From Streptomyces sp. NBC_01689 (GTDB lineage Bacteria; Actinomycetota; Actinomycetes; Streptomycetales; Streptomycetaceae), in assembly GCF_036250675.1 (NCBI RefSeq), contig NZ_CP109592.1:186001-250000 (forward strand): a DNA stretch of 64,000 nt, in the 5' to 3' direction. The first letter of the stretch is position 1. Each line of letters opens with the position of its first letter. Below are positions 54,597 to 63,324 of this stretch, piece by piece. The notes beneath the pieces are model-generated. The model saw nothing but the letters and a program-made list of their open reading frames with translations. It was not told the origin of the DNA and ran no database searches. Both the position numbers and the translations under genes were made by a program.

Positions 54597-55453
54597 CCCG
54601 TCACCTCCCGCATGGCGGTGAGGGCGGCCTGCGCCCAGGTGTCGTCGCCGAGGCGGCGGGTGTGGGCGAGCAGGGCGGTGCGGACACGCTCGGTGCGCTG
54701 TTCGAGGGTGGTGGTGTGGAAGCGGTGGGCGAGGTCGGGGTCCGCGTCCAGGAGGTGGCGGCCGAGCGCCTCGAGGAGGTCGTCGGGGGTGGGTTCGGTG
54801 AGGGTGAAGGTGAGGTGGAGGGAGTCGCCGTCGCGGGCGACGGCGTCGTGGGGCCAGCCGTGCGGGAGGTAGAGCACGTCACCGGGTTCCAGGACGAAGG
54901 TGTGGGTGGGGTGGGCGGTGTCGACGTCGAGGCCGGCGTCCGCGCGGACCTGCTGCGAACCCGCGTACAGCTGCCATTCCTTGCGGCCTTCGAGCTGGAG
55001 GGCCACGACGTGGGAGGCGTCTCGGTGCGGGAGCATGCCGCGGCTCTCGGGCGGGGTCCAGAAGACGTAGGAGGCCACCGCGACCGCGGCGGCGGCCTGC
55101 AGCTGTTCGACGACGGTGCGGGTGGGGCGGTGCCAGTCGGAGAGCTGGTTGAGCTTGAGGGTGCCGCCGGCCGACATCAGCCGGCGGACCGCCGCGGCGT
55201 CGGGGAAGCCGGGGCGCTGGTGCCCGATGACGTCCCGGGAGCGGGTGTAGGCGCTTTCCGGCGGTACGGCTCCGTGGCGCAGCACCGAGAAGTAGGGCCA
55301 GCGCAGCAGGCTGGCGTCCAGCTTCTGTTCGATGAAGGCGGAGGAGAGGTGGCCGGCGGGATCGACCGCGCCGCGGAGGATCCTGAATTCCTTGTTCCAT
55401 GCGTCGGCGAAGATTCCCTCGCCGCGCAGAGTGTCCACGAGCGACGTGTTCAA
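54593..55453 (-). CDS. JmjC/cupin-type Fe(II)/2-oxoglutarate oxygenase
   Basis: 286 residues, a paralogue of the downstream oxygenase. The iron ligands are His-x-Asp in PHRDASH and the His in PHGWPHDA. LKLNQLSDWHRPT and FWTPPESRG align with the sister protein. The pair may act at different residues or successively. The start is uncertain: TTG at 55453 or GTG at 55438. It lies 98 bases after the 45-residue peptide gene. Confidence 0.85.
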   Translation of the reverse strand: MNTSLVDTLRGEGIFADAWNKEFRILRGAVDPAGHLSSAFIEQKLDASLLRWPYFSVLRHGAVPPESAYTRSRDVIGHQRPGFPDAAAVRRLMSAGGTLKLNQLSDWHRPTRTVVEQLQAAAAVAVASYVFWTPPESRGMLPHRDASHVVALQLEGRKEWQLYAGSQQVRADAGLDVDTAHPTHTFVLEPGDVLYLPHGWPHDAVARDGDSLHLTFTLTEPTPDDLLEALGRHLLDADPDLAHRFHTTTLEQRTERVRTALLAHTRRLGDDTWAQAALTAMREVTG

Positions 55454-55550
55454 CCCGACCCCCAGGGCTCTGGTTTCTTCGGTGTCCGGGCGCCGGCCGG
55501 AGCGCTCGGCTGAGTGCGGGCGTTCCGGCCGGGCGGAGCCGTCTGGCGTG

Positions 55551-55688
55551 TCAGGCGTTGGAAATCTGGTTCATGATCGTCTTCGGGGAGTCGAAGGCGT
55601 CCTCCTCCTCGACGCTGATGTTCGTCTGCGCCAGCTCCTCCGGGTTGTCGGAGTTGTCGATCGCGTTCTTCGTGTCGCGGATACCCAT
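55551..55688 (-). CDS. 45-aa candidate precursor peptide
   Basis: A short acidic peptide beginning MGIRDTKNAIDNSDNPEELA and ending DSPKTIMNQISNA. It is Asn/Asp-rich, with one central EEED cluster, no cysteine and no signal peptide. GTGGAGG stands five bases before the ATG, and a 22-bp inverted repeat lies just upstream. It is the first gene of an operon of two oxygenases, GNAT, MFS exporter and AAC(3). That position, the small size and the lack of a domain fit a ribosomal precursor peptide. Function is inferred, not shown. Confidence 0.7.
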   Translation of the reverse strand: MGIRDTKNAIDNSDNPEELAQTNISVEEEDAFDSPKTIMNQISNA

Positions 55689-56196
55689 GTCAGCCTCCAC
55701 AGGCGGCGGGGTTCTCACCGCGGTGGTGCGGTGAGCTGCCCTGGAGCATGCCAGCGGGGCCTCGCGCGGTCCTCGACCACACTCGGGTGCGACGGTCGAG
55801 CCCCGCCGGGGCGGACGGGCCGGACCTTGCGGCCCGCCGGCGCGGGCGAGGCGGGTGGAGCGAGGCAGGGCGAAGCGGTGAGGGCGCGTGGGCCGGGGTG
55901 CCGGCGAAGGCCGGGAGACGGCGGGTCGGGCACGTCGGACACGCCGCGGGACTACAGGGCCCCGGGACCACAGGACCGCGGGAGCGGGTCGTGGCGCCCC
56001 GGCCCGCTGGAGGCACCGTGCCGGGGCCCGCCGCAGAATCGCACGAGAACGGCTGGAGACGGGGCCCGGACCCGGGGGCGCCGCCGAGGCCCGCCCCCGG
56101 GGAGCACCCGCCGCACCCGGGCCGGGAGCACCCCGGCGCTCCCTCTCCCCTTGCCCCTGCCCCCTCCCCTGGCCCGCTCCTCGGCCCCCGGGTCGG
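55689..56196. other. 508-bp non-coding region
   Basis: Promoter region of the peptide operon at its left end (palindrome 55714-55735). The remainder is very G/C-rich sequence without a supported gene. Confidence 0.55.
55714..55735. promoter_or_regulatory. inverted repeat upstream of peptide gene
   Basis: CTCACCGC-GGTGGT-GCGGTGAG, perfect 8-bp arms, 26 bases before the peptide start codon. It could be an operator or a 5'-UTR hairpin. Confidence 0.5.
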
Positions 56197-56805
56197 TCAG
56201 GACGTCGGTGCGGGTATCTCGAACCACATGGTCTTGCCGGTGGCCGTGCGGGTGCTGCCCCAGGTCTCGGTGAGCAGGTCGAGCAGTTCCGTGCCGCGCC
56301 CGCTCTCCGCGTCGGCGTCGACGAAGCGGCGTACGGGGCCGGTGGACTCGGTGTCCTCGACCTCGCACCGCAGGTGGGAGCCGCGCGCGTACAGGTTGAG
56401 CCGCAGCGGGCCGCGGGTGTGGCGCAGGGCGTTGGTGACCAGTTCGCTGACCAGGAGCTCGGTGGTGTCGGCCAGCTCCTCCAGGTCCCACTCGCTCAGC
56501 TGGGCGGTCGCCATCCGCCGGGCCCGGCGGACCGAGGTCAGCTCCCGCGACAGGGGCCAGGAGGCGTCCCGGGCGGTGGCCCGGGCGCGCGGCGCGTCGA
56601 GCGGCCGCAGGGGCTCCAGGGAGCGCGACCACAGGGCCTGGCTCCGGGCGAGCCATGAGGTGGGCGCGGCCTCCGGCGCCGGATCGACGTCCTGGGCGCG
56701 GTCCGTGGCGGCTTTCCGCGCGGGCCCCTCGGTCCGATTCCGGGAGAACCGGGCGAAGAACCCCAGGTACGAGATCGAGGCGAGGTCGACGGCCCAGGCG
56801 GCCAT
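56197..56805 (-). CDS. ATP-binding regulatory protein (RsbW-like histidine-kinase ATPase fold)
   Basis: 202 residues. The N-terminal 70 residues are variable. The HATPase_c domain follows, with an N-box ELVTNALRHT and G-box ESGRGTELLDLL. Many such Streptomyces proteins are anti-sigma or partner-switch regulators. ATG at 56805 has AAGGGA upstream. It is divergent from a TetR gene, and paired operators lie between them. Confidence 0.85.
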   Translation of the reverse strand: MAAWAVDLASISYLGFFARFSRNRTEGPARKAATDRAQDVDPAPEAAPTSWLARSQALWSRSLEPLRPLDAPRARATARDASWPLSRELTSVRRARRMATAQLSEWDLEELADTTELLVSELVTNALRHTRGPLRLNLYARGSHLRCEVEDTESTGPVRRFVDADAESGRGTELLDLLTETWGSTRTATGKTMWFEIPAPTS

Positions 56806-56902
56806 GGGAATCAGTCCCTTCCGTACGGCTGGCGGTGATCGCTGCCGGGCGGCCGAGGCCTGTCGACGACCGGGGTGGGCAGCTGCCAGATCCCACATTC
56901 AC

Positions 56903-56946
56903 GTAGCGCACGCTACATCCATAAATATACATGTAGCGTGCGCTAC
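56903..56946. promoter_or_regulatory. paired TetR-type operators
   Basis: GTAGCGCACGCTAC (56903-56916) and its inverse GTAGCGTGCGCTAC (56933-56946). Each is nearly self-palindromic and their centres are 30 bases apart, around an A/T-rich core (ATAAATATAC). The core probably contains the divergent promoters. Confidence 0.85.
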
Positions 56947-57027
56947 GGTAAATACCTGGACATAAGTTGATCAAACGGACGAGCGGGGTGTGTCCGGACC
57001 CCGCACGACCGCAGGTGGGAGCCCCTC

Positions 57028-57624
57028 ATGTCACGGCCGCCCGACCCGGCCAAACGACGCGACCTCCTGGACCGGGTCCGCGCCTACATCGTCCGCAACG
57101 GCCTGGCCGACCTGTCCCTGCGCCCGCTCGCCCGGGACCTGGGGACCAGCGACCGCATGCTGCTGTACTACTTCGGCAGCAAGGAACGCATGGTCGCCGA
57201 GGCACTCGCCGTGTACGAGAGGCGGCCGCTGCTGCGCGCCCACCGGCTGCTCCGCTCCGCCACCTCGCCCCGGGACGCGGCGGGGATGCGCCGCTTCATG
57301 GAGGAGACCTGGCGGCAGTTCAGCTCTCCCGAGCTGCGCGCCACGCTCCCCCTCTATCTCGAGATCATGGCCGTCAGCCTGCTCCACCCCGACCGGTACG
57401 GGCCGGTCATGCGCAACGCGATGAGCGAGTGGATGCGCCTGCTCACCGCCGCCTTCCGCGATCTGGGCATGACCGAGGCCCGGGCCCGCACGGAGGCCAC
57501 CCTCCTGCTCGACGCGACCTTCGGCTTGCTCATGGCCCCCCTGACCACCGGCGACTGGGACCGGGCCGGCGCGGCCTTCCACGCCCTCCTCGACCGCCTC
57601 GAACCCGGCTGGCGGGACGTCTAG
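57028..57624 (+). CDS. TetR-family regulator
   Basis: 198 residues. The helix-turn-helix is SLRPLARDLGTSDRMLLYYFGSKERM. The ligand-binding part is helical, with no recognised ligand class. It probably binds the two GTAGCG/CGCTAC operators 82 bases upstream, controlling itself and the ATPase gene. It lies upstream of the NRPS but is separated by 245 bases that hold a different operator, so it is not necessarily the NRPS regulator. Confidence 0.88.
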   Translation: MSRPPDPAKRRDLLDRVRAYIVRNGLADLSLRPLARDLGTSDRMLLYYFGSKERMVAEALAVYERRPLLRAHRLLRSATSPRDAAGMRRFMEETWRQFSSPELRATLPLYLEIMAVSLLHPDRYGPVMRNAMSEWMRLLTAAFRDLGMTEARARTEATLLLDATFGLLMAPLTTGDWDRAGAAFHALLDRLEPGWRDV

Positions 57625-57791
57625 CGGGGGATGCCGGCTCGGGCCCGCCGGACCCGCCCGCCCGGACGTCCCTCCCGCCCCGGCATTCCCGCGCGTCCCG
57701 GCGGCCGGCGGCCCCGGCGGCCGTCCCTGACGGCCCCCGGCAGGGGCTCCAGCGGTGCTCCAGCAGTGCGAGACACGCTCTCAAGATCTTG

Positions 57792-57820
57792 TTGCCAACC
57801 TCTTGGCAAGGTTTTGCCAA
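57792..57820. promoter_or_regulatory. palindromic operator, site C
   Basis: TTGCCAA-CCTC-TTGGCAA (57792-57809) with the same arms as sites A and B and a spacer one base shorter. A further TTGCCAA half site follows at 57814. The palindrome ends 59 bases before the NRPS start. Confidence 0.8.
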
Positions 57821-57868
57821 GGCGGAGCCGTCCGTCCTTCCGAGCCGCTGTCGAAGGAGCGAGCCCGT

Positions 57869-60800
57869 ATGTCACTCTCCGGCCTGATCGAGCAGCACGT
57901 CCGTACGCGGCCCGAGGCGACCGCCGTCACCTACCCCTCGGCCGACGGCCGCGGCGTCTCGCTCACCTACCGGGAGCTGAGCGCGGCGGCCAACCGTCTC
58001 GCCGCTCATCTGGGGGCGCTGGGGGTCGCTCCCGGGGACCGGGTGGTGACCGCGCTCGGGCCGGGCCCGCACCTGGTGACCGCGTTCCTCGCCGTGGTGC
58101 GGGCGGGCGCGGCGTACGTGCCGGTGGACCCGGACCATCCGGAGCTGCGCCGCCGGCTGATCGTGCGGGACAGCGCGGCCCGCGCCGTGCTGACCGAGGG
58201 CGGCGGGGCCGGTGGGTACGCGGGGCTGGACGCGGTCGCCGTCGACCTGGACGCGGACGCGGGCCCGATCGCGGCCCGGCCCGCGGACCTGCCGGCCGTG
58301 CGGCCGGCGCCCGGGGACGCGGCCTACGTCTGCTACACCTCCGGGACCACCGGCACCCCCAAGGGCGTCGTCGTCCCGCACCGCGCCGTCCTCGACCTGG
58401 TGGCCTCCACCGACTACGTGCGTCTGACGCCGGACGACGTGGTCGCCCAGGCCGCCAACCCCGCCTTCGACGCGGTCACCTTCGAGATCTGGTCCACTCT
58501 CGCCGCCGGTGCCCGGCTGGTCGGGCTGGCCAAGGCCACCGTCGTCGACCCGGCCCGTTTCGCCGCCGCGGTCCGCGAGCACGAGGTGAGCACCGTCTTC
58601 CTGACCACCGCGCTGTTCCACCAGATCGCCCGCGAGCGGCCCGGCGCCTTCGCCCCGCTGCGCACCGTCCTGTTCGGCGGCGAGGCCTGCGACCCGCGCC
58701 GGGTGCGGCAGGTCCTGGCGGCCGGCGGGCCGGGGCGGCTGCTGCACGTGTACGGGCCGACCGAGACCACCACGTTCGCCACCTGGCACGAGGTGACCGG
58801 CGTCGCGCCGGACGCGCGGACCGTGCCGATCGGGCGGCCGCTGGGTGCCACCGTCGCCGTCGTGGTGAGCGCGGACGGCAGCCCGGCCGCGCCGGGCGGT
58901 GTCGGTGAACTCCTGCTGGGCGGGCCGGGCCTGGCCACCGGCTACCTGGACCGGCCCGAGCTGACCGCGCAGCGGTTCGTCGAGGACCGTTTCACCCCCG
59001 GCGGCGGACTGCTGTACCGCACGGGCGATCTGGTGCGGCTGCGCGAGGACGGGGCGATGGAGTTCACCGGCCGGGTCGACAACCAGGTCAAGCTGCGCGG
59101 TTTCCGTATCGAGCTGGGTGAGATCGAGTCCGTGCTGACCGCGCACCCGGCAGTGTCCGAGGCGGTCGTGTCGGTGCACACCACCGCCGAGCCCGGCGAG
59201 GACACCGGGCGCGGCAGGGGCGGCGGGTACGACGGGAGTGCCGGGGGCGGCGGGGGCGGGGAGCGGCGTCTGGTGGCGCATGTGGTGCCGGCCGTGCGGC
59301 GGGTGGCGGCACGCGAGAGCGAGCAGCTCACCGAGTGGAAGGAGATCTACGAGACGCTCTACGACGACGCCGGCGAGGCCGCGTACGGGGAGAACTTCGC
59401 GGGCTGGAACAGCAGTTACGACGCCCGTCCCATTGCGCTGGAGGAGATGCGGCAGTGGCGGGCGGCGACGGTGGAGCGGGTCCGTGAGCTCGGCGGGCGG
59501 CGCGTCCTGGAGATCGGTGTCGGCACCGGTCTGCTGATGGCGCGGCTGGCCGGTGAGCCGGAGTGCGAGGAGTACTGGGCGACCGACTTCTCCGCCTCGG
59601 TCATCGAGGCACTGCGGGCGCAGACCGGGGCGGACGAGCGGCTGCGCGGCAAGGTGCGGCTGAGCTGCCGCGGCGCCGACGACCTGGAGGGGCTGCCCGT
59701 CGGGTACTTCGACACCGTCGTCGTCAACTCGGTCCTGCAGTACTTCCCCCGGCTGGCGTATCTGCGCACCGTCGTGGAGGGGGTGCTGCCGCTGCTCGCG
59801 CCCGGCGGTTCGGTGCTCCTGGGCGATGTGCGCAACCTCGACCTGGCGTCCTGTCTGCAGACCGGGGTCGAACTCGCCACGCGGGCCGGGCGGCCGGAGC
59901 CGGCCGACGGCGCGGACGTGTGGCGTGCGGTGGAGCAGCGGGTGGCGCTGGAGACCGAACTGCTGCTCTCCCCGGCCCTGTTCGCGGCGTGGGCGCGTGA
60001 ACTGCCCGCGGTGCGCGCGGTGGACGTACGGGTCAAGCGCGGCGGTGCGCACAACGAGCTGACCCGCTACCGCTACGAGGCGGTCCTGTCGACCGCCGCC
60101 CCGGTGGCGGACCTCTCCGGTGCTCCCCGTCTGGTGTGGGGGCGTGAGGCCGTCTCGGCGGCGGATGTGGAGGCGTGTCTGCGGGCGCGGCGGCCGGCCG
60201 CCGTGCGGCTGGCCGGGGTGCCCAACCGGCGGGTGCACGGCGAGTGGGCGGCGATGCGCGCGCTGCGCGAGGGTGCGGCGGGGGCGGCCGGTGCGGCGGC
60301 GCTGCTGGCCGACGGCGGCGGCGCGCCCGACCCGGAGGAGCTGTGCGCGGCCGGGGAGCGGGCCGGCTACCGGGCCCTGCCGACCTGGTCGGCCGAGGAG
60401 GGCCGGCTCCTGGACGTCGTCTTCGTCGACCCGGGCCAGGTGCCGGCCGGTCCGCTGACCGGTGTGTACGCGGCGCCCGTGGTGGCGGCCGGGGACTGTG
60501 CGAACACTCCGACCGCCTTCCGCGGCACCGTCGACACCGAGGTCGTCCTGCGTGCCCATCTGCAGGAGCGGTTGCCGGACTACATGATCCCGTCGGCGCT
60601 GATGACGCTGGCGGCGCTGCCGCTGAACGCCAACAGCAAGGTGGACCGGGCCGCGCTGCCGGCGCCCGCGTTCAGTGCCGACCGGCCCGGTACGCCGCCG
60701 GGCACCCCGCTGCAGGAGATCGTGCGGGATCTGTTCGCCGAGGTGATCGGGGTGCCGCGGCGCACGGTCCACGCCGACTCCGACTTCTTCCGGATCGGCG

Positions 60801-63265
60801 GGCATTCGCTGGCCGCGGCCCGGCTGCTGGCCCGGGCGCGGGCGGTGCTGGGTGCCGACCCGGGCAGCCGTGCCCTGTACGAGGCACCCACGCCCGCGCT
60901 GTTCGCCGCTCTCGTGGGTGACGGGCCGGCCGACGCCACCGGGCCCGGCCGGGCCGGTGCCGGGGAGGGCTGCGCGGTGCTGCCGCTGCGGCTGCGCGGC
61001 GCTTTGAGCGTTCGGGCGCTGGAGGAGGCGCTGGGCGATCTGGGGCGCCGTCACGAGGCGCTGCGCAACAGCCGGCTGGGGTCGGCGGGCACCCGGCTGC
61101 GCACGCCGGCCGCCGACGACCATCTGCTGGAGCTCACGCTGCCGGCCGGTCTGGTCGACCTGTGGTCGCACACCCCGCTGGCCGCCGAACTGGCCCTGGC
61201 CTACGGGGCGCGGGCCACCGGCGGCGCCCCGCACCGGGACGGCGGCGCGCCGGAGGCGGCTCCGCGGGCGCTGGCCGGTGATCTCGCGCCCACCGTGGTT
61301 CCGGGCAGCGGGCCCACTCCGGCCGGCGGGCGGGACGGCGGCCGTCTCGGCCTGGACTGGGACGCGGGCCTGCACGAGCGGCTGGTCCGGCTGGCCGCCG
61401 AGCAGGGCGTCACCCTGTTCATGGTGGTGCACGCCGCGCTCGCGGCCCTGCTCGCCCGGCTCGGCGCGGGGGACGTCGTCACCCTGGCCGCGCCGGTACC
61501 GGCCCGCGACAGCGCCGCTCTGCGCCGCGCGGTGGGCCCCTACGGGCGGGTGCTGGCCCTGTCGGTGGACACCTCGGGCGACCCGGCCTTCACCGAACTG
61601 CTGCGGCGGGTGCGCGCCGCCGACCTCGCCGCCTACCGCGACGGCGGTGCGGCGCTGGCCCGGCCCGGCGGGATCGCGCTGAGTGTCCTGGCGGAGAGCT
61701 GCGCCGAGTACGAGGCGGCCGGGCTGACCGTGCAGGCGGTGCCGCCGCAACTCCCCGCGCAGGACGCCGGTCTCGATCTGACCCTGACCGAGCGGCAGAC
61801 CCCGGCCGGTGCGCCGGCCGGCATCACCGTCAGCGCCGCCTTCGACCACGGCAGTGTCGGGGAGGCGGCCGCCGCCCGTCTGACCGGTCTGCTGACCGCG
61901 TTGCTCGAAGCCGCCGCGGACGCTCCCGCCACCGTGCTGAGCAGGCTGCGCACCGCGCCCGGTTCACCGTCCGACGGTGTGCGGCGGTGGGCGGGGCCGG
62001 CCCTGGACCTGCCGGAGGCCGGCGTCGCCGACCTGTTCGCCGCCCAGGCCGCCCGTACCCCCGGCGCGCCGGCCCTGGCGGGCATGGACTACGCCGAACT
62101 GGACGCCCGTTCCGACCTGCTCGCCCACGCGCTGCTCGCGCACCGGGCCGGCCCCGGCACCGCGGTGGCGACCGCGGTCGCCTCCCCGACCGGCTTCGCG
62201 GTCGCCGTCCTCGCCATCGCCAAGACCGGCGCCGCCTGCCTGCCCCTCGACCCGGCCCGCGCCCTGCCCGCCCTCGCCCGGCCGGCCGTCCTGCTCCTCG
62301 ACGAGGCCGCCGACCGGGCCCTGCCGCCCGTGCCCGGCGCCGCCCGGCTGGTCCGCGACCCGGCCGCGGACCTGCTGCCCGCCACCCCGGCCCGGCCCGT
62401 GCGCCCCCCGCACACCGCGCACCCCGCGCACCCGGTGGTGCTGGCCCCCGCCACCCGCGACGCCACCGGCACGGCGGGGGCGGGCGGTCCGGCGGGCGCG
62501 CTGGTGGAGATCGGTCCCGAGAGCGTCGTCGCCGCCACTCTCGCCCCGGCCGCCGACGCGGCCTGGCTGACGGCCGGTTACCCGGACGCGGACACCGCGC
62601 TCGGCCTGCTCGCGGCCCTGGTCGGCGGCGCCCGTGTCCACCTGCCCGCCGCCCCGCCGGACGGCGCCGCGCCCGACGCCGTCCTGGAGCGGCTGCGCGG
62701 CTGCGGAGCGAGCGTGCTGCTCGGCGGTGACGCCGCCACTGCCGCTGCCGCTGCCGCTGCCGACGCCGGGGACCTCGCGCTGAGCGTGCCCGGCGGCTGG
62801 CCGGAGGGCCGGCTGCGCGTCGAGCACACCCCCGCCGGACCCCGGCCCGCCCCCGGCCACCGCGCCTACGTCCTGGACGCGCACCTGCGGCCCGCCGGGG
62901 ACGGCCGCACCGGGAGCCTGTACATCGCGGGCGTCGGGGTCGCCCGCGGCTACACCGGGGACCCCGCGGCCACCGGTGAGCGTTTCCTGCCCGACCCGCT
63001 GGCCGGCCCCGGCGCGGGGACCGCCCTGATGTGGCGCACCGGCCGTGCCGCCCGCATCGACGCCGACGGCCGGCTGACCGTCCTCGGCGGGCCGCCCGCC
63101 GACGATCCCTTCGCCGACGAGTACGCCACCTTCGTCGTCCTGTCCGACGACCGCGACCGGCACGCCCTGTGGCCGGCCTGCGTGCCCGCTCCCGAGGGCT
63201 GGCACGAGACCCACGCCGAGGACCTGTACGAACTGTGCCTGGACCATCTGCAGACCACCCGCTGA
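57869..63265 (+). CDS. NRPS: A-MT-T-C(degenerate)-A(degenerate)-MbtH
   Basis: 1798 residues. A domain first: YTSGTTGTPKGVV, GPTETT, YRTGDL. Aligning by eye to GrsA, the pocket reads D-A-F-F-L-G-V-T-F-K, an Ile/Val-like code. A methyltransferase (VLEIGVGTGLL) sits between A8 and A9 (LPDYMIP), as in N-methylating modules. T carries GGHSLAA. Next comes a condensation-like region without HHxxxDG, then an A remnant lacking A3-A5. The C-terminal 50 residues are MbtH-like (HALWPACVPAPEGW). AAGGAGC precedes ATG 57869. There is no thioesterase. Confidence 0.92.
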   Translation: MSLSGLIEQHVRTRPEATAVTYPSADGRGVSLTYRELSAAANRLAAHLGALGVAPGDRVVTALGPGPHLVTAFLAVVRAGAAYVPVDPDHPELRRRLIVRDSAARAVLTEGGGAGGYAGLDAVAVDLDADAGPIAARPADLPAVRPAPGDAAYVCYTSGTTGTPKGVVVPHRAVLDLVASTDYVRLTPDDVVAQAANPAFDAVTFEIWSTLAAGARLVGLAKATVVDPARFAAAVREHEVSTVFLTTALFHQIARERPGAFAPLRTVLFGGEACDPRRVRQVLAAGGPGRLLHVYGPTETTTFATWHEVTGVAPDARTVPIGRPLGATVAVVVSADGSPAAPGGVGELLLGGPGLATGYLDRPELTAQRFVEDRFTPGGGLLYRTGDLVRLREDGAMEFTGRVDNQVKLRGFRIELGEIESVLTAHPAVSEAVVSVHTTAEPGEDTGRGRGGGYDGSAGGGGGGERRLVAHVVPAVRRVAARESEQLTEWKEIYETLYDDAGEAAYGENFAGWNSSYDARPIALEEMRQWRAATVERVRELGGRRVLEIGVGTGLLMARLAGEPECEEYWATDFSASVIEALRAQTGADERLRGKVRLSCRGADDLEGLPVGYFDTVVVNSVLQYFPRLAYLRTVVEGVLPLLAPGGSVLLGDVRNLDLASCLQTGVELATRAGRPEPADGADVWRAVEQRVALETELLLSPALFAAWARELPAVRAVDVRVKRGGAHNELTRYRYEAVLSTAAPVADLSGAPRLVWGREAVSAADVEACLRARRPAAVRLAGVPNRRVHGEWAAMRALREGAAGAAGAAALLADGGGAPDPEELCAAGERAGYRALPTWSAEEGRLLDVVFVDPGQVPAGPLTGVYAAPVVAAGDCANTPTAFRGTVDTEVVLRAHLQERLPDYMIPSALMTLAALPLNANSKVDRAALPAPAFSADRPGTPPGTPLQEIVRDLFAEVIGVPRRTVHADSDFFRIGGHSLAAARLLARARAVLGADPGSRALYEAPTPALFAALVGDGPADATGPGRAGAGEGCAVLPLRLRGALSVRALEEALGDLGRRHEALRNSRLGSAGTRLRTPAADDHLLELTLPAGLVDLWSHTPLAAELALAYGARATGGAPHRDGGAPEAAPRALAGDLAPTVVPGSGPTPAGGRDGGRLGLDWDAGLHERLVRLAAEQGVTLFMVVHAALAALLARLGAGDVVTLAAPVPARDSAALRRAVGPYGRVLALSVDTSGDPAFTELLRRVRAADLAAYRDGGAALARPGGIALSVLAESCAEYEAAGLTVQAVPPQLPAQDAGLDLTLTERQTPAGAPAGITVSAAFDHGSVGEAAAARLTGLLTALLEAAADAPATVLSRLRTAPGSPSDGVRRWAGPALDLPEAGVADLFAAQAARTPGAPALAGMDYAELDARSDLLAHALLAHRAGPGTAVATAVASPTGFAVAVLAIAKTGAACLPLDPARALPALARPAVLLLDEAADRALPPVPGAARLVRDPAADLLPATPARPVRPPHTAHPAHPVVLAPATRDATGTAGAGGPAGALVEIGPESVVAATLAPAADAAWLTAGYPDADTALGLLAALVGGARVHLPAAPPDGAAPDAVLERLRGCGASVLLGGDAATAAAAAAADAGDLALSVPGGWPEGRLRVEHTPAGPRPAPGHRAYVLDAHLRPAGDGRTGSLYIAGVGVARGYTGDPAATGERFLPDPLAGPGAGTALMWRTGRAARIDADGRLTVLGGPPADDPFADEYATFVVLSDDRDRHALWPACVPAPEGWHETHAEDLYELCLDHLQTTR

Positions 63266-63324
63266 ACCGGCCCCGCCCCGCAAGCGCCCACCCCACCCGC
63301 GCCCGTAGCCGTAAGGGACCCGCC

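Noticed and set aside
57028..57624. TetR as the regulator of the TTGCCAA sites
   Set aside because: Its own divergent promoter carries a different, paired operator (GTAGCG/CGCTAC) and no TTGCCAA palindrome.
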